The notes below the pieces were generated by a model, which saw only the letters and a program-made list of their open reading frames with translations, was not told where the DNA came from and made no database searches. This document shows, in pieces, positions 11,112-22,215 of a stretch of 64,000 nt of DNA. The translations under genes and the position numbers were made by a program. Source of the stretch: Paragorgia papillata (lineage: Eukaryota > Cnidaria > Anthozoa > Scleralcyonacea > Coralliidae). Every line of letters starts with the position of its first letter. Positions within the stretch are counted from its first letter, which is position 1. The DNA lies in assembly GCA_035771165.1 (NCBI GenBank), contig JAWNZC010000089.1, forward strand, positions 182,501 to 246,500, written 5' to 3'.

Positions 11112-14100
11112 TTAACCCAAATAACCGTATGGAACATTTGTAAAATCCTGTTGCACGAGTCGTTGATCGAAAGTAAACGAAAAAGATTTTTCTTCGTCAC
11201 ACACTAAAAGCTGCTGTCGGTTGTTACGTGTTATCCTATTTTTATACTTAACGTTAATAATTTGATTTCGATCGGTAACACAAGAAGATAAGTAAGTCAA
11301 ATTTAACTGATTACAAACATCTCCTTTTAGAGAAAAGCCTTGAACATGTACAACTTCTTTACCTAAGTGGGTTTGATATGCATAGCATTTTGGACCTGTT
11401 GAACAAAACAAAGTAATCCAATCACCTTCGTCCAATTCATTGGTTAAATCTCCTAAAAAATTACCTGTTTTAATTACCGTTGTAATTCGACTCGTCACAC
11501 TCGTATATCACGGAATCCGTATCAAAATATAAAAACGCGTTTACCGAGTTTATCGATTAACTCAAAAAGTTTAAGACGTGCATACGCTGTCACAAAACTT
11601 GCAATAATTACATTTCGATTGTTTAATGGACCTTTTACCTTTTAGGAAAAACCCGCAATGCATTCGGGTAGTTGGGTATCACTTCACTTCCAGGTGAAAT
11701 GGCTGCCGCGAGGCGAGCACTTTTACTTGGAAGAATAATTGATTAGTTTTAACGGCTTTTAGCTTTCGAGAGTAAACTTTACTTATTGCAGCATAACTAG
11801 GGGGGTATTTACTACATTCTGTGGAAAAGGTAATGAAGTTAGTGCAGTCGTTGTCGAGAAAGTCGATTCAGAGTGATCGACTGAGCGAACACGATTCGAA
11901 CAAAAACATTTATGAAGAAAGGTCTGTGCGAGCGTTTGCAGGTGAGTAAGCTTATCAAGTGGCGATCAATAAAATATTTTGCTATGTGGATATTTGTTTG
12001 TAGTTTATCTGTACAGATCGTGTCGTTTTTGCAATTGTGCACGTCTCTTTAATGCCTTTTTTCGCTTATTGAGACTGACAAAGTTTGGCCATGCTTCCGA
12101 TCAGACGTTCGATAAACAATACCCCTACTAACAATGTTTTCGTTCTGTTTTGGCCCGAAAACTAAGCTTGTCCAGTGAGCAAAAATTCTGGTTTTTACAA
12201 GAGCTGCAACTCAAAAGTGCTTTCGCGAGTTTTGCAGCCGTTGTTTTGCTTATTTTCTTTGTGTCTCGATTCGTCTCCTCCCAAGTAATTTAGTAAGTTC
12301 TAAAATATTATGCACTTGTCAAAGTTTAGCCCCAGGGTAGGGGGAACGATCAAACCCAGGGGGATTTGACATTTTTTGAAAATTTACTTCAAATTCCATT
12401 ACCCAGGGGGCAAACATTTGTGTCAAATAAAGAAGAAAAAAACTTTTCTGTGGTTCCACCATTGTATCAATATAAATGCACCGATCAATGTTAAGCCCCA
12501 GGGTGGGGGTGGGCAACCCACAGCGATATTGACTTTGTGGGGAAAAAATTGCAGTCAAATTCCCCTGTAGTACAGTAGAATAGCCTTGTTGGTCAAAATA
12601 CCCCTCCCTGGGAAATATCGAGTGCTAAAATATAATATTAAGATAATTTTATGTGTCAAAAATCCCATCCCTTGAGAAAGTCAAATTTCCCTGTCTCGGG
12701 ATATGTCGATCAGTCAATATCCCATGGGTTGCCTGCCCCCCACCTGGGCCTTAACATTGATAGGTGCATAACAATTGATTCAAGGAGAAACAACACTGAC
12801 AGCATAATAAGGCAGTCTGTACAAAATATATGTGTGGTAGTCTTCAGGTAGCTGGATGTTTTTAATATTAACAAATGAATAAATGAAAAACTAGACTAGG
12901 AATAGCAATGCTAGAACGTGTATTACAGCATCGGGCCTCCTTTAATACCAGCCTTACACATCGTTAGCACAGACAATTTCTTTAGTTATATGATTCTGTT
13001 TTGACAGCACCAGTAGAGTTGTCACTGGCTAATTCAGTTCCCAGATGCTTTTGCAACAGCTCATAGGTAAATAAAGGTGGAAGAATTTCAAGTCTCTTGT
13101 CCATCGCTTTGTCTCACCTTGGCACAGTTTGTTGCCTCCTTCGAAGTGCAAGGTTCATCCTTCATATTAATAAATTATATTCTAACTAATTTAATATTAT
13201 AAATATATTCCTAATATATATGTACAGTACAAATATTTATAATTATTTCATTTACAAACTATTCAACTATCAACATGTTTAACAAGTTAAGCCAAACACT
13301 ACAAATGTTATTTTAGGTTAAAATATTATACTACTGTAATAAGCTACTGTATTAACTACGTTGTATTTATAGTTCTAGAACACTGCACAAACACAAATAA
13401 AGTTTATATTTATACCTTGAGTTTTTACTTACTAATATCTAAGTAACTAAAACTATTTGAGAAACGTTCAATGTATATACAACATGTACAGAGAAAAACT
13501 CCACACTTTTTTTTTAATATTTAGTAAATAAACAATGTTGAATTTAAATTATTTTACGACATATTAAAACTAATGCACCTGTCAATGTTAAGCCCCAGGG
13601 GGGGGATGGGCAACCCAATGGGACTTAACAACCTCCATGCCCCCGTGGGTTAGGAATTTGACAAAAACAACCATTCTGAGGAGGGGATATTTGATAATTT
13701 TGTGTGGGAGTCTGGTGACCACCAAGTATTGAAATGTGGTGTATAAATCTGATAGGTAAATATGAGCTGTTTTTATTGTATTTTTGTGTTCTATTATCAC
13801 TCAGGTTGAAATTGTGCTCAGTTTCTTTGACAATACAAGTTTAATATTCTTTGTTAGTTTATTGACCAATACTGTATTTAATTTTTAAGAAGGTTTCAGA
13901 AGAGATGGACTGGAAACTGCCCTCTTCAGTAGTGCAAGATTTGAAATGGGCTTAAATGTTTTTGTACTGACTGCTTTATTATGCTGTTAATGTTTCTCCT
14001 TGAATCAATTGTTATGCACGTATCAATGTTAAGCCCCAGGGTGGGACTTCCCAAGACAGGGAAATTTGACTTTCTTGACAAGCTCGAGGGACGGGATTTT

Positions 14101-14215
14101 TGACACATAAAATGATCTTAATATTATATTTTAGCACTTGATATTTCCCAGGGAGGGGTATTGACCAACAAGGCTGTTCTACTGCAGGGGAATTTGAAAA
14201 TTTTTCCGGGTTGCA

Positions 14216-14247
<32 letters not shown>

Positions 14248-17200
14248 TTTATATATTGATACAATGGTGGAACCACAGAAAAGTTTTTTTCTTTATTTGA
14301 CACAAATGTTTGCCCCCTGGGTAAGGAATTTTAAATAAATTTTCAAAAAATGTCAAATCCCCCTGGGTTTGATCGTTCCCCCTACCCTGGGGCTAAACTT
14401 TGGCAAGTGCATAATATTTTAGAACTTACTAAATTACTTGGGAGGAGACGAACCAAGACACAAAGAAAATAAGCAAAACAACGGCTGCAAAACTCGCGAA
14501 AGCACTTTTGAGTTGCAGCTCTTGTAAAAACCTGAATTTTTGCTCACTGGACAAGCTTAGTTTTCGGGCCAAAACAGAACCAAAACATTGTTAGTAGGGG
14601 TATTGTTTATCGAACGTCTGATCGGAAGCATGGCCAAACTTTGTCAGTCTCAATAAGCGAAAAAAGGCATTAAAGAGACGTGCACAATTGCAAAAACGAC
14701 ACGATCTGTACAGATAAACTACAAACAAATATCCACATAGCAAAATATTTTATTGATCGCCACTTGATAAGCTTACTCACCTGCAAACGCTCGCACAGAC
14801 CTTTCTTCATAAATGTTTTTGTTCGAAGCGTGTTCGCTCAGTCGATCACTCTGAATTGACTTTCTCGAGAACGACTGCAGTAACTTCATTACCTTTTCCA
14901 CAGAATGTAGTAAATACCCCCCTAGTTATGCTGCAATAAGTAAAGTTTACTCTCGAAAGATAAAAGCGGTTAAAACTAATCAATTATTCTTCCAAGTAAA
15001 AGTGCTCGCCTCGCGGCAGCCATTTCACCTGGAAGTGAAGTGATACCCAACTACCACAATGCATTGCGGGTTTTTCCTAAAAGGTAAAAGGTCCATTGGG
15101 TCGTCGCAGCTTCTGTTTTTTGTACGTACACCTAACAACATCCTCGGCAAGAAAATCTAAACCTGTAACTTCCTTACTCTCGTCATTTGCTAAACTCAAC
15201 AACTCATCATAATCGTTTATGAATTCAACAACAGTATTATTTTCATTTTGAACTAGTTTACCCCATAGAGCATTGAGTGATGATTTTGACACAGTACGAA
15301 GACCTAGATTTTTTAAAATATTTTGTTTATCCAGCAAAATTCCTTCGTGTTCCTCATATTCCTTAATATAATCGTTCAACTTTGTCTCGTCAACCTTACC
15401 ATTTTCATCTAAACACGAAGAGGGAATGCCGCTACTTTCTTGTTTTATTTTTAAAAAATTATAAACATAACCACCAAAAATTTTCTCCTTACGTTTATAA
15501 TCGTATATTTCGATTACTTCAACCACCTCATAACCCTTCTCTATCGCTACATTGATCACTACACTCGTCCACGTACCAATAAGCATACGTTGATCCTTAC
15601 TGTGATTACATTGCACACATTTCCCTTTTGCACACGCAAAACACAACGGAAATAATAATTTACCGTTCACACGAACAGGTAATACTGCAAAATATAAATC
15701 TTGTGGTGGTAAAATACAACATTTTATTAATCCAAACACATTACTTAATAAAACCGAATTACATTCTTGTCCCAATAAAATCGTAGGATGACCTACAGGA
15801 AATGATTTTGTTTTTTTGCACAAACGGGTAAAAAGATGTAAAATCGACATAACAAATTCGCGAATCAACATCGTTCTGTTTATATAAACAAACAGGTGAC
15901 ACGCGACCGCCGTACAGACTGTCACGTGGTTCCAAGGGTAAATGAACGCTTAATTCGTATTTTTTCCGTCTAATTGCTTCTTCGAGTACTTTGACGTAAT
16001 CCGTAATCACACTCCCACATTTCAACAACTTCGTAATTTTCAGATTTTAATAAATGTGTAAAACGTTTTGTCCATTCGTACAACTTTCCAAACTTCTCGT
16101 TTAATACTGTATTGTAATCGTTTTCGTTAAAACATTTTTTGCAGCCATGATAGAAACAGCCATAGAATTGAAATACCGTATTATTATTTGCACAAAATCC
16201 GTCAACATGTCGATCTAAAATCGTTCTTTCACCGCCACGTGACATTTTATACTCAAGACCACCCGCCAAGATTGTATCAATATCGCTTAACCAACACAAC
16301 GCTAATAAACTCTGATTGACTCTACCTCTATATCCGGTTGCAGGAATTATTCCAATACAATTCTTAGTTAAAAAAAATTAACGTGAAAAATCTTTAAAGC
16401 TAATCCTGCAATCGTAATACACGAGTTGTCATAAAACGGCAAGACACCTCCAACCTCGTACATCATACGCGAAAATTTAATGGCGCCTCTTCTTAAAATA
16501 TCAACATCACTACAACAATAATAATAAATTGCATCGCGAAAAACATAAGGTTTATTTTGTTGATTTTCATACCATGTTTCAAATTCGGCTCTTTCTTTTT
16601 TGTTCATGTTTGTCAGATCAAAAAAATTACGCTTAACAATTTCACCGACATGATTTAAATCTGTAAAGTGATAAGGGTGGTAACCTTTCGTTAAATCGTC
16701 GGTACCCATGGCATTTGGAATTTTCGATAATTTCATTGCTAAAAATAGAAAACTGTCTAATATTTTTACATTAACAGTACCTATGTTTAGTGACATAATT
16801 TTATTCCCATTCATAACAGTCTCCGGTACAATTTTTGTTTGTTCTAACAAATATTTTAAAATAAAAACAGTATCAAATCGAGATCCATTGTGTGCAACCC
16901 AAACAGAATCGTTTTGTTTTAATATAAATTCACACAACTCTGCCACTACATCTTCACCGTTATTTTCAAATACGTATTGTCGATACCCACAACACTCTAC
17001 ACATTCAATGCCAACATCGGCAAACTTTCCTCTGTATAAGAAACATCGTTTAATCTCTTAAACGGTATACCTTCACACAAACTACAAACTTTTTGAACGA
17101 CACAATAAAAAGGTACCATCAAACTGTTAAGATCAATTTTAGTTTCAAAATCAAAAAAAAATAAATTCGTATTTCCTGTACAGACTGTATCTATAGGTTT

Positions 17201-18621
17201 CATATAACACAAATGATCTTTATTTTTATACTTTGAACAATGAAAACAAAATAACTTCGTACAATCATGTTTAACAGCAACTTTTTTTTTCGTAAAAGTA
17301 AATCGAGGTGCCGTTTTATAACAGGTTTTACAAAAAAACATGTATTGACACGGTGTCTGTTTTGAATAATTCGTTTGTATAGGTTTAAATTGTTTTTGAA
17401 ATAAATGATTTTGAAAACAAATTGGATTTCTAAATAAAATTCCACACGATGAGCACTCCATTTTCATATCTGGACTCTCATGACAAGTATTAGAACTAAA
17501 ACATTTTGGACATGTAGTATTAAGTTTACATATGTGTGAATCGACAAACTCGTGACTCCTAAATAACTCATACATCTAAAACAAAATTGTTTAAATTTTG
17601 TAAATTGTCGCAAATCTAAAATAAGATCATAATGGTTTTTGTTTAACCATAAACAAACCAAATCGTTCATTAAACGTACAAGTTCGCTATGTTCGTTCGT
17701 TCTAGAATCGTAAATTATCAAATTATAACATTGATCGGAAAATACAACCAGATCAACACCCATTAACTTCAAATACCCTTCGTAACTTCAAATACTGCAC
17801 CGCAACAGTTCCTTCGCGAACACCGGATTTCAAATAAACCTCACGAATTTCTTTTTCCGAAAATAAATCATCTACAGCTTTATTCATATTCAATTTCATT
17901 TTCTCGTGTTTTTTATCCTTTCTTACAAACGATAATCCCACCAACAACGCTACTACAAAACAACAATTTCTAATTAAACTATTTAACTTGTTACAGATCA
18001 CTTGAAACACCCCTAATCTCATTGATCTACCGTTTTTTTTTAACATCACTGTTTTTCTTATTCACGCCTCCCCCATCCCTTTTGTCACTCTTTCCTAAAT
18101 AGTTATAAACACTACTCTTTTTTTTCTTAGACTTATTACTATTTGTCTTTCTTTTTGGTTCACCATTTGGAAATGAATATATAATTACATTTGTTTTCCA
18201 CCCATTAGCGATAACTTCCCGATTAAATTTTTCTAAGTATTTAAAAATAATGTTGGTGTAAATTCTTTCACCTTAAGAGCAGCCGTAGAGAAATATTTCA
18301 CAGGTGCTTTACTAAACACAAACTGAACATAATCGTCGTCCGAATTAACCGACGATCTAACAGCGTTAGTAAAATATTGAAATACATTCGCTAAACTTTG
18401 CACAAATTCAATTAAATTTGCTTTTTTTTCTCGAGGTACAAATAAAGAAAAAATCTTTTCGTTTAATTTAAATTTTTCTATATATCGTGCACTTATCTAT
18501 TCGACTTCAAATATATTCGAGGGTATGTTTAATTCATTTTTTCCCTTTCTTTTTCAAAAAGACTTACTATTCTTTCAATATCAGCGTCTGAATAATGAAA
18601 TTTTCTTTGATCTTTATTCAT
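11112..18621 (-). pseudogene. Protein-primed family B DNA polymerase (Polinton type), multiply broken and split by an insertion
   Basis: The presumed ATG is at 18621-18619. Successive frames give the N-terminal region with SKAPVKYFSTAALKVKEF (near 18330-18260) and the 18049-17464 segment. A Cys-rich zone with several CxxC pairs (17575-17200) follows. Exonuclease I is LFFFDFETKID near 17140, Exo II is AHNGSRFD near 16890, and Exo III is YYCCSDVDIL near 16510. Polymerase motif A is YVDFTSFYPFV near 15870 and motif B is SKSSLNALWGKL near 15280. Then 11628-15094 is inserted, and the gene resumes with motif C, LYFDTDSVIYE, near 11520, ending at 11112. At least six frame changes or stops are visible. 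Without the insertion the coding length would be about 1,300 codons, typical of Polinton polymerases. The family call rests on the motif order plus the TP-region-like spacing between Exo III and motif A. Confidence 0.85.
11628..15094. mobile_element. 3.5-kb foldback element inserted in the DNA polymerase gene
   Basis: Near-identical inverted arms of roughly 1.2 kb each flank a unique centre of about 1 kb (about 12860-13900). The outer ends read GGACCTTTTACCTTTTAGG on the left and its complement on the right. The arms diverge by scattered substitutions and indels, for instance AGCTTTCGAGAG against CTCTCGAAAGAT near 11761/14951. No ORF of substance is present, so it is non-autonomous. The polymerase frame reads into one end (RRPNGP) and resumes at the other (LNNRNV), which fixes the borders to within a few bases. 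The target appears to be the palindrome AATGGWCCATT, so the duplication length cannot be resolved. Confidence 0.85.
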
Positions 18622-18864
18622 TATTATTTTTCCTTAAACAATTTAATGTAAATTTTTTCTTTTTTGTATTTTTTCCTTCTTCGTTTATTTGTTGCTCCTC
18701 ACGTCAACCCTATCAACAGTAACATCAGAATTATTTACATGAATACATGTAAAAGTAACCCATGGTGTACTCTTTGATCCTAAGATGTTACCCATAACTC
18801 TAAAGTATATAAACTAGTAAACGACACAACATTCACACACTTTTATTTACAAAAAAAAGAGAAA

Positions 18865-19050
18865 ATGTCTAAGCACGACTATGTAAATATTGAAGTATAT
18901 TTAGAAAATAATAATATTCCTTACGTTGCTTACGAAATCGATGACAACGACCATTGTGTTATGTTTTCCCCGTTTCTTTTTAAAGAATGTTTGGGAGATT
19001 TCTACAAAGAAGACGACGATGTTGTAAGAAAAATCGAACCCTATACCTGA
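18865..19050 (+). CDS. Small acidic hypothetical protein of the Polinton-like element
   Basis: An intact 61-codon ORF with an A-rich leader directly upstream (AAAAAAAAGAGAAA before ATG) and a TATA-like TATATAAAC near 18807. The product is acidic and aromatic, starts MSKHDYVNIEVYLENNN and has the stretch EIDDNDHC. It is divergent from the polymerase and is followed by another short ORF and the SET gene on the same strand. No family recognised. Confidence 0.5.
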   Translation: MSKHDYVNIEVYLENNNIPYVAYEIDDNDHCVMFSPFLFKECLGDFYKEDDDVVRKIEPYT

Positions 19051-19068
19051 AGACTTCGATTTTTTAAA

Positions 19069-19188
19069 ATGAAACAAAAAATATTACAACTTCCAAGTGA
19101 TATAACGTACAAAATAGAATGTTTAATAGACTTCATAGAAAAACAGAAAAACAATTACTTTGGAATAAGAGCAATACATGCCATTTAA
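19069..19188 (+). CDS. Very short hypothetical ORF (39 codons)
   Basis: ATG at 19069, 18 bases after the previous stop, ending TAA at 19186-19188, with the SET gene's ATG 8 bases later. It encodes MKQKILQLPSDITYKIEC followed by a Lys/Asn-rich tail. The close head-to-tail packing with its neighbours is the main argument for it being real. Confidence 0.4.
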   Translation: MKQKILQLPSDITYKIECLIDFIEKQKNNYFGIRAIHAI

Positions 19189-19514
19189 TCAAGAAGATGA
19201 CAAGAACTAAATTCGTGTACAATAGAAAAAAAGGTCAAAATATCAGAAACGTGGTTCGTTGTAAAAGCGATATAGTAAAACATGTACAATGTAAAAAAAG
19301 AACAGCGCATACAAAAAAATGTTGGATTCATTTAGCAAAAGAAGATAATCTTCGTATTAAACCGTCAAACATACCTAATGCTGGTAAAGGATTATTTGCG
19401 TGGAAAATACCATTCCCCAGAAAAAAGATAATCGCCCGATTCTCGGACGTAAAACCACAAAGAGAAGTATTGATCGTGACTATGGTAACGCACGTGCTAC
19501 GTATTCATTCTAAA

Positions 19515-20475
19515 TGTGGGGTCCTAAATATCTCGAGAAACCATCAGCCTATCACCATCCAATACAAGCTTCTTGAGACTTCCATCAAAAGTACAGGAAG
19601 TAAAAAAGACCTAGGAATTATTGTTGCCAGCGACCTCAAATGGAACCAACAAGTACAGGTAACTTCAGTTAAGGCCAACAAAATGTTGGGATTTGTCTGG
19701 AGATCAACGTTCGACATCCACGACCAACAAGTACGTAAAGCTCTCTATTTGGCCATAGTCCGAAGCACATTAGCATACTGTAGCCAAGTGTGGGCACCTC
19801 ATACGGTTAAGAACATCCAGATAATCGAACGTGTGCAAAGACGAGCTACTAAATTTATTTTATCACTGCCCTATCAAACTAACGTATCATATAAGGAAAG
19901 AGTCTGTTTAATTGGTATCCTCCCTCCCTGTTACTGGTATGAATATTTGGATCTAGTCTTCCTCTACAAATCTATCCAGATTGGAACTGACAATAATATC
20001 TCTGTTAAAAAATCTATTAGAGTAACCAGGAATTAAAATCCTTCAAATGGCCTTATGCTTGAAGAAATTAAATGTAGAACTGTAACTTTTCAAAACAGTT
20101 ACTACTTGCGGGCACCTCGAGTCTGGAACACTTTACCTAGAACCATCAGAGACATCTCAAAATCCCTAAAATCTTTCAAAAAGGAATTATTCAACCACTA
20201 TCTAGAATTAACTAATCACGTTTACGATCCTGACAATCCAAGAACATTCAAGTCCTTATGTGTTAAATGCCATTCAACTCGACCAATCTCTAGCTTATTG
20301 GCAAGATCGTGTTGCTAGAACATGACTTGACAGATAACTCACTGTAACTTTTATTATATAATTATAGTTATTACTATTATTATTATTATTATTATTGTAT
20401 TATTATTATTATTGTTGTTATTATTATTGTTGTTATTATTATTGTTTTTGTTATTATTATTATTATTGTTGCTTT

Positions 20476-20567
<92 letters not shown>

Positions 20568-20745
20568 ATTATTATTGTCATTAATATAATTCACTATATA
20601 TATATATACAGTATGGGACCCCGTTATTGGAGACTAGTCTCTGTGGTCAGTTCCTGCCTTTGTCTTTGTAATATCATTTGTGTATTATTATTGGCGGAAC
20701 TTGTAAATAAATAAATAAGTAAATAAATAAATAAGTATGCAGTAT
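19515..20745 (+). mobile_element. 5'-truncated non-LTR retrotransposon (LINE) 3' end
   Basis: Coding sequence continues the region downstream of a reverse transcriptase: KDLGIIVASDLKWNQQVQ, then LAYCSQVWAPH and RVQRRATKF. After an in-frame TAA at 20034-20036 come APRVWNTLPRTI and FKKELFNHYL. This is the usual C-terminal region of CR1/Jockey-type LINEs. The 3' UTR contains a long (TTG)n/(ATT)n tract and ends in AAATAAATAAATAAG repeats near 20707-20735. Only the last part of the element is present, as expected of 5'-truncated insertion. It splits the SET gene; target duplication was not resolved. Confidence 0.8.
20365..20580. repeat. (ATT)n/(TTG)n compound microsatellite
   Basis: ATT repeats mixed with TTG units, then about 30 uninterrupted TTG triplets at about 20476-20566. 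It lies in the LINE 3' UTR. Open frames across it on both strands are composition artefacts. Confidence 0.95.
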
Positions 20746-20978
20746 GCGACAACAAGGGACGATGTATCGATGCTAACAACTCTACTGATGGCGCACCACG
20801 ATATGCAAACGATGCTCGAAACTCGCGCTTTAATAACAACACACACCTGTTAAAAAACAGGGGGTGCGAAATTTTCCACTCAAATCAAAACAAAGGATAG
20901 AACCACACCAAGAAATATTCACAAATTATGGAAACGAATATTGGTTATAATATATTTTTTATTTAATAAAATTTATTT

Positions 20979-21386
20979 TTAAAAAAATTGAGTCAAGCGT
21001 GTTGTATTAATATTTACATCAAAAATATAAAATATATGTTTCTGTATATAATCTAAATTTTTACATAATAATTTGTGTTGATTTTTAGTCTTTATTTTAC
21101 ACACAAAATCATTTTTAAGTATGGCTACCAATCCCTTTCCAATTCTTCCATTACCATCCGAAAACGGGTGAATATATTCAAATATAAAATATATGAACTC
21201 CAAAATATTTTGGGTTTTTTTATTCTCATCGTAAAATCTATCTAATTTTTGCATATAAATATTAATAAACTGCGGTAAAATTCCACAATGGTTACCCACA
21301 TATCTATCTCGTTCTGTAAAATATCCATGGTCATCAGTCAACATACAACGTTTGTGTATAAATTTAACTATATCGCTTATCTTCAT
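20979..21386 (-). CDS. Fic-domain protein (putative AMPylase/nucleotidyl transferase)
   Basis: Fic enzymes attach AMP or another nucleotide moiety to hydroxyl side chains of target proteins. The intact 135-codon ORF carries the Fic core HPFSDGNGRIGK at residues about 73-84, including the catalytic His and the acidic and GNGR nucleotide-binding residues. The last position of the classic HxFx(D/E)GNGRxxR motif is Lys rather than Arg. Flanking helices (FIYFIFEYI before, KGLVAILKNDF after) fit the fold. No inhibitory (S/T)xxxE(G/N) helix was noticed. An upstream in-frame stop lies just before the ATG, so the start is likely right, and a TATTTATAAA box lies about 30 bp upstream. It is the best-preserved long gene in this element. 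Confidence 0.82.
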   Translation of the reverse strand: MKISDIVKFIHKRCMLTDDHGYFTERDRYVGNHCGILPQFINIYMQKLDRFYDENKKTQNILEFIYFIFEYIHPFSDGNGRIGKGLVAILKNDFVCKIKTKNQHKLLCKNLDYIQKHIFYIFDVNINTTRLTQFF

Positions 21387-21433
21387 ACGATCTATATCTT
21401 GCTCTATAAGTACTATTTATAAACCGCGCAGGA

Positions 21434-21493
21434 GGGCTTTATCGGATATAAAACACGAGGCGATAGCCAAGTGTTTTAGAGCCGATAAAGCCC
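21434..21493. repeat. Hairpin, 12-bp perfect outer stem
   Basis: GGGCTTTATCGG (21434-21445) is complementary to CCGATAAAGCCC (21482-21493). Inside it, AAAACAC pairs with GTGTTTT around a short GC-containing loop. It lies about 50 bp upstream of the Fic start. It may be a tiny MITE or a structured leader; function unknown. Confidence 0.7.
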
Positions 21494-21613
21494 GTACTGC
21501 AAGGTTTTTAAATGACTTCTAAAAAGAATCACTTCATACGTTCATTGGCGTAGTAATTTTGAAAATTAAGCTTATCTCAGCCGTTAAACACCAGCGAGAA
21601 ACTTAGAGCGAGT

Positions 21614-21808
21614 CTATATCACATATATAGATCCGATACGCTCATGATTTTTCTTTGTGTTTTCCTCATGAATTATTAATGATTTTAGAAGTTGTTTTAA
21701 AGAATTAGCAAACTTTGCACATTTAAACCAAAACCATTCATCTTCATCCTCATCTTCTTCCATTCTTACAACATCGTAAGCAAATGTTTTCAGTTTCAAA
21801 AAATTCAT
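21614..21808 (-). CDS. Small acidic hypothetical protein
   Basis: A 64-codon ORF starting MNFLKLKTFAYDVVRMEED, with an acidic run EEDEDEDE followed by WFWFKC and a Lys-rich tail. No family recognised. It is on the same strand as the Fic gene and the basic protein at 21859-22020, in an AT-rich element whose intergenic spaces are short. Confidence 0.4.
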   Translation of the reverse strand: MNFLKLKTFAYDVVRMEEDEDEDEWFWFKCAKFANSLKQLLKSLIIHEENTKKNHERIGSIYVI

Positions 21809-21858
21809 CTTTTCAATCGGTACAAGAATAACAAAAGATAAAATTTCAGCATTTTTTT

Positions 21859-22020
21859 TTATCCTAGAATACTTGCAAGCAAACTAGGTAAATTACTAAA
21901 TAAAAAACCTCCTCTCTGTCGTTTATATTTCTTCCTTTTATGTCTTACTCTTCGAAAACGTTTTTGTTTTTTACGTTTTAATTCATTTGTAAATTTTCGA
22001 TTCATAAGAGGATAAACCAT
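21859..22020 (-). CDS. Small very basic protein with GG site, adenovirus pX/core-like candidate
   Basis: A 53-codon ORF. Residues 14-36 are almost wholly Lys/Arg (KRKKQKRFRRVRHKRKKYKR within them). It then reads RGGFLFSNLPSLLASILG, a hydrophobic end. A basic DNA-binding half, a GG step and a hydrophobic C-terminus are the layout of adenoviral core peptides processed by adenain, and the element encodes such a protease. That functional link is inference. An in-frame hydrophobic stretch (PILILIFGVIG) lies upstream of the chosen ATG without its own ATG, so the N-terminus may be incomplete. Confidence 0.45.
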   Translation of the reverse strand: MVYPLMNRKFTNELKRKKQKRFRRVRHKRKKYKRQRGGFLFSNLPSLLASILG

Positions 22021-22128
22021 TCTTCCTATCACACCAAAAATTAAAATAAGAATAGGGTTAACAATACATATATGTATATATATATATATAAAACAATAAC
22101 ATTTTTTAGTTTAATTCAAGAGTGAATT

Positions 22129-22215
22129 ATGGCAAGAACACAACGCGGTGGTTATTTCCGGGGTATACCAAGACAACGAGGAAAGAAAAAACAAAACAAA
22201 AACGTGGAAAACTAA
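22129..22215 (+). pseudogene. Short basic GG-containing ORF, probably truncated by a stop
   Basis: ATG at 22129 after a TA-rich promoter-like stretch. It reads MARTQRGGYFRGIPRQRG then a Lys/Asn run, with TAA at 22213-22215. The frame stays open after the stop to about 22302 (HKILSEVVKGTKMFENM). Composition and the GG step resemble a virion core or minor protein. Evidence is limited to composition and position at the right edge of the element. Confidence 0.35.

Larger units (their letters stand above)
19197..20950 (+). pseudogene. SET-domain (lysine methyltransferase-like) gene split by a LINE
   Basis: SET domains transfer methyl groups from S-adenosylmethionine to lysines, usually of histones. 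After a basic N-terminus from ATG 19197 the frame has PSNIPNAGKGLFAWK at about 19360-19400, the N-terminal SET signature. A frame change leads to DRDYGNARATYSF, interrupted near 19515. Beyond the LINE the gene resumes at about 20733 with YAVCDNKGRCIDANN and GAPRYANDAR. After another frame change it ends RIEPHQEIFTNYGNEYW and TAA at 20948-20950. The E-I-F-T-N-Y-G block is the classic SET C-terminal motif with the catalytic Tyr; the usual NHS of the SAM site appears as NDA. SET proteins are known in some large DNA viruses; finding one between Polinton genes is unusual. Confidence 0.72.

Noticed and set aside
20354..20714. Poly-Thr/Asn and poly-Leu/Val ORFs
   Set aside because: Translations of the (TTG)n/(ATT)n microsatellite in the LINE 3' UTR.
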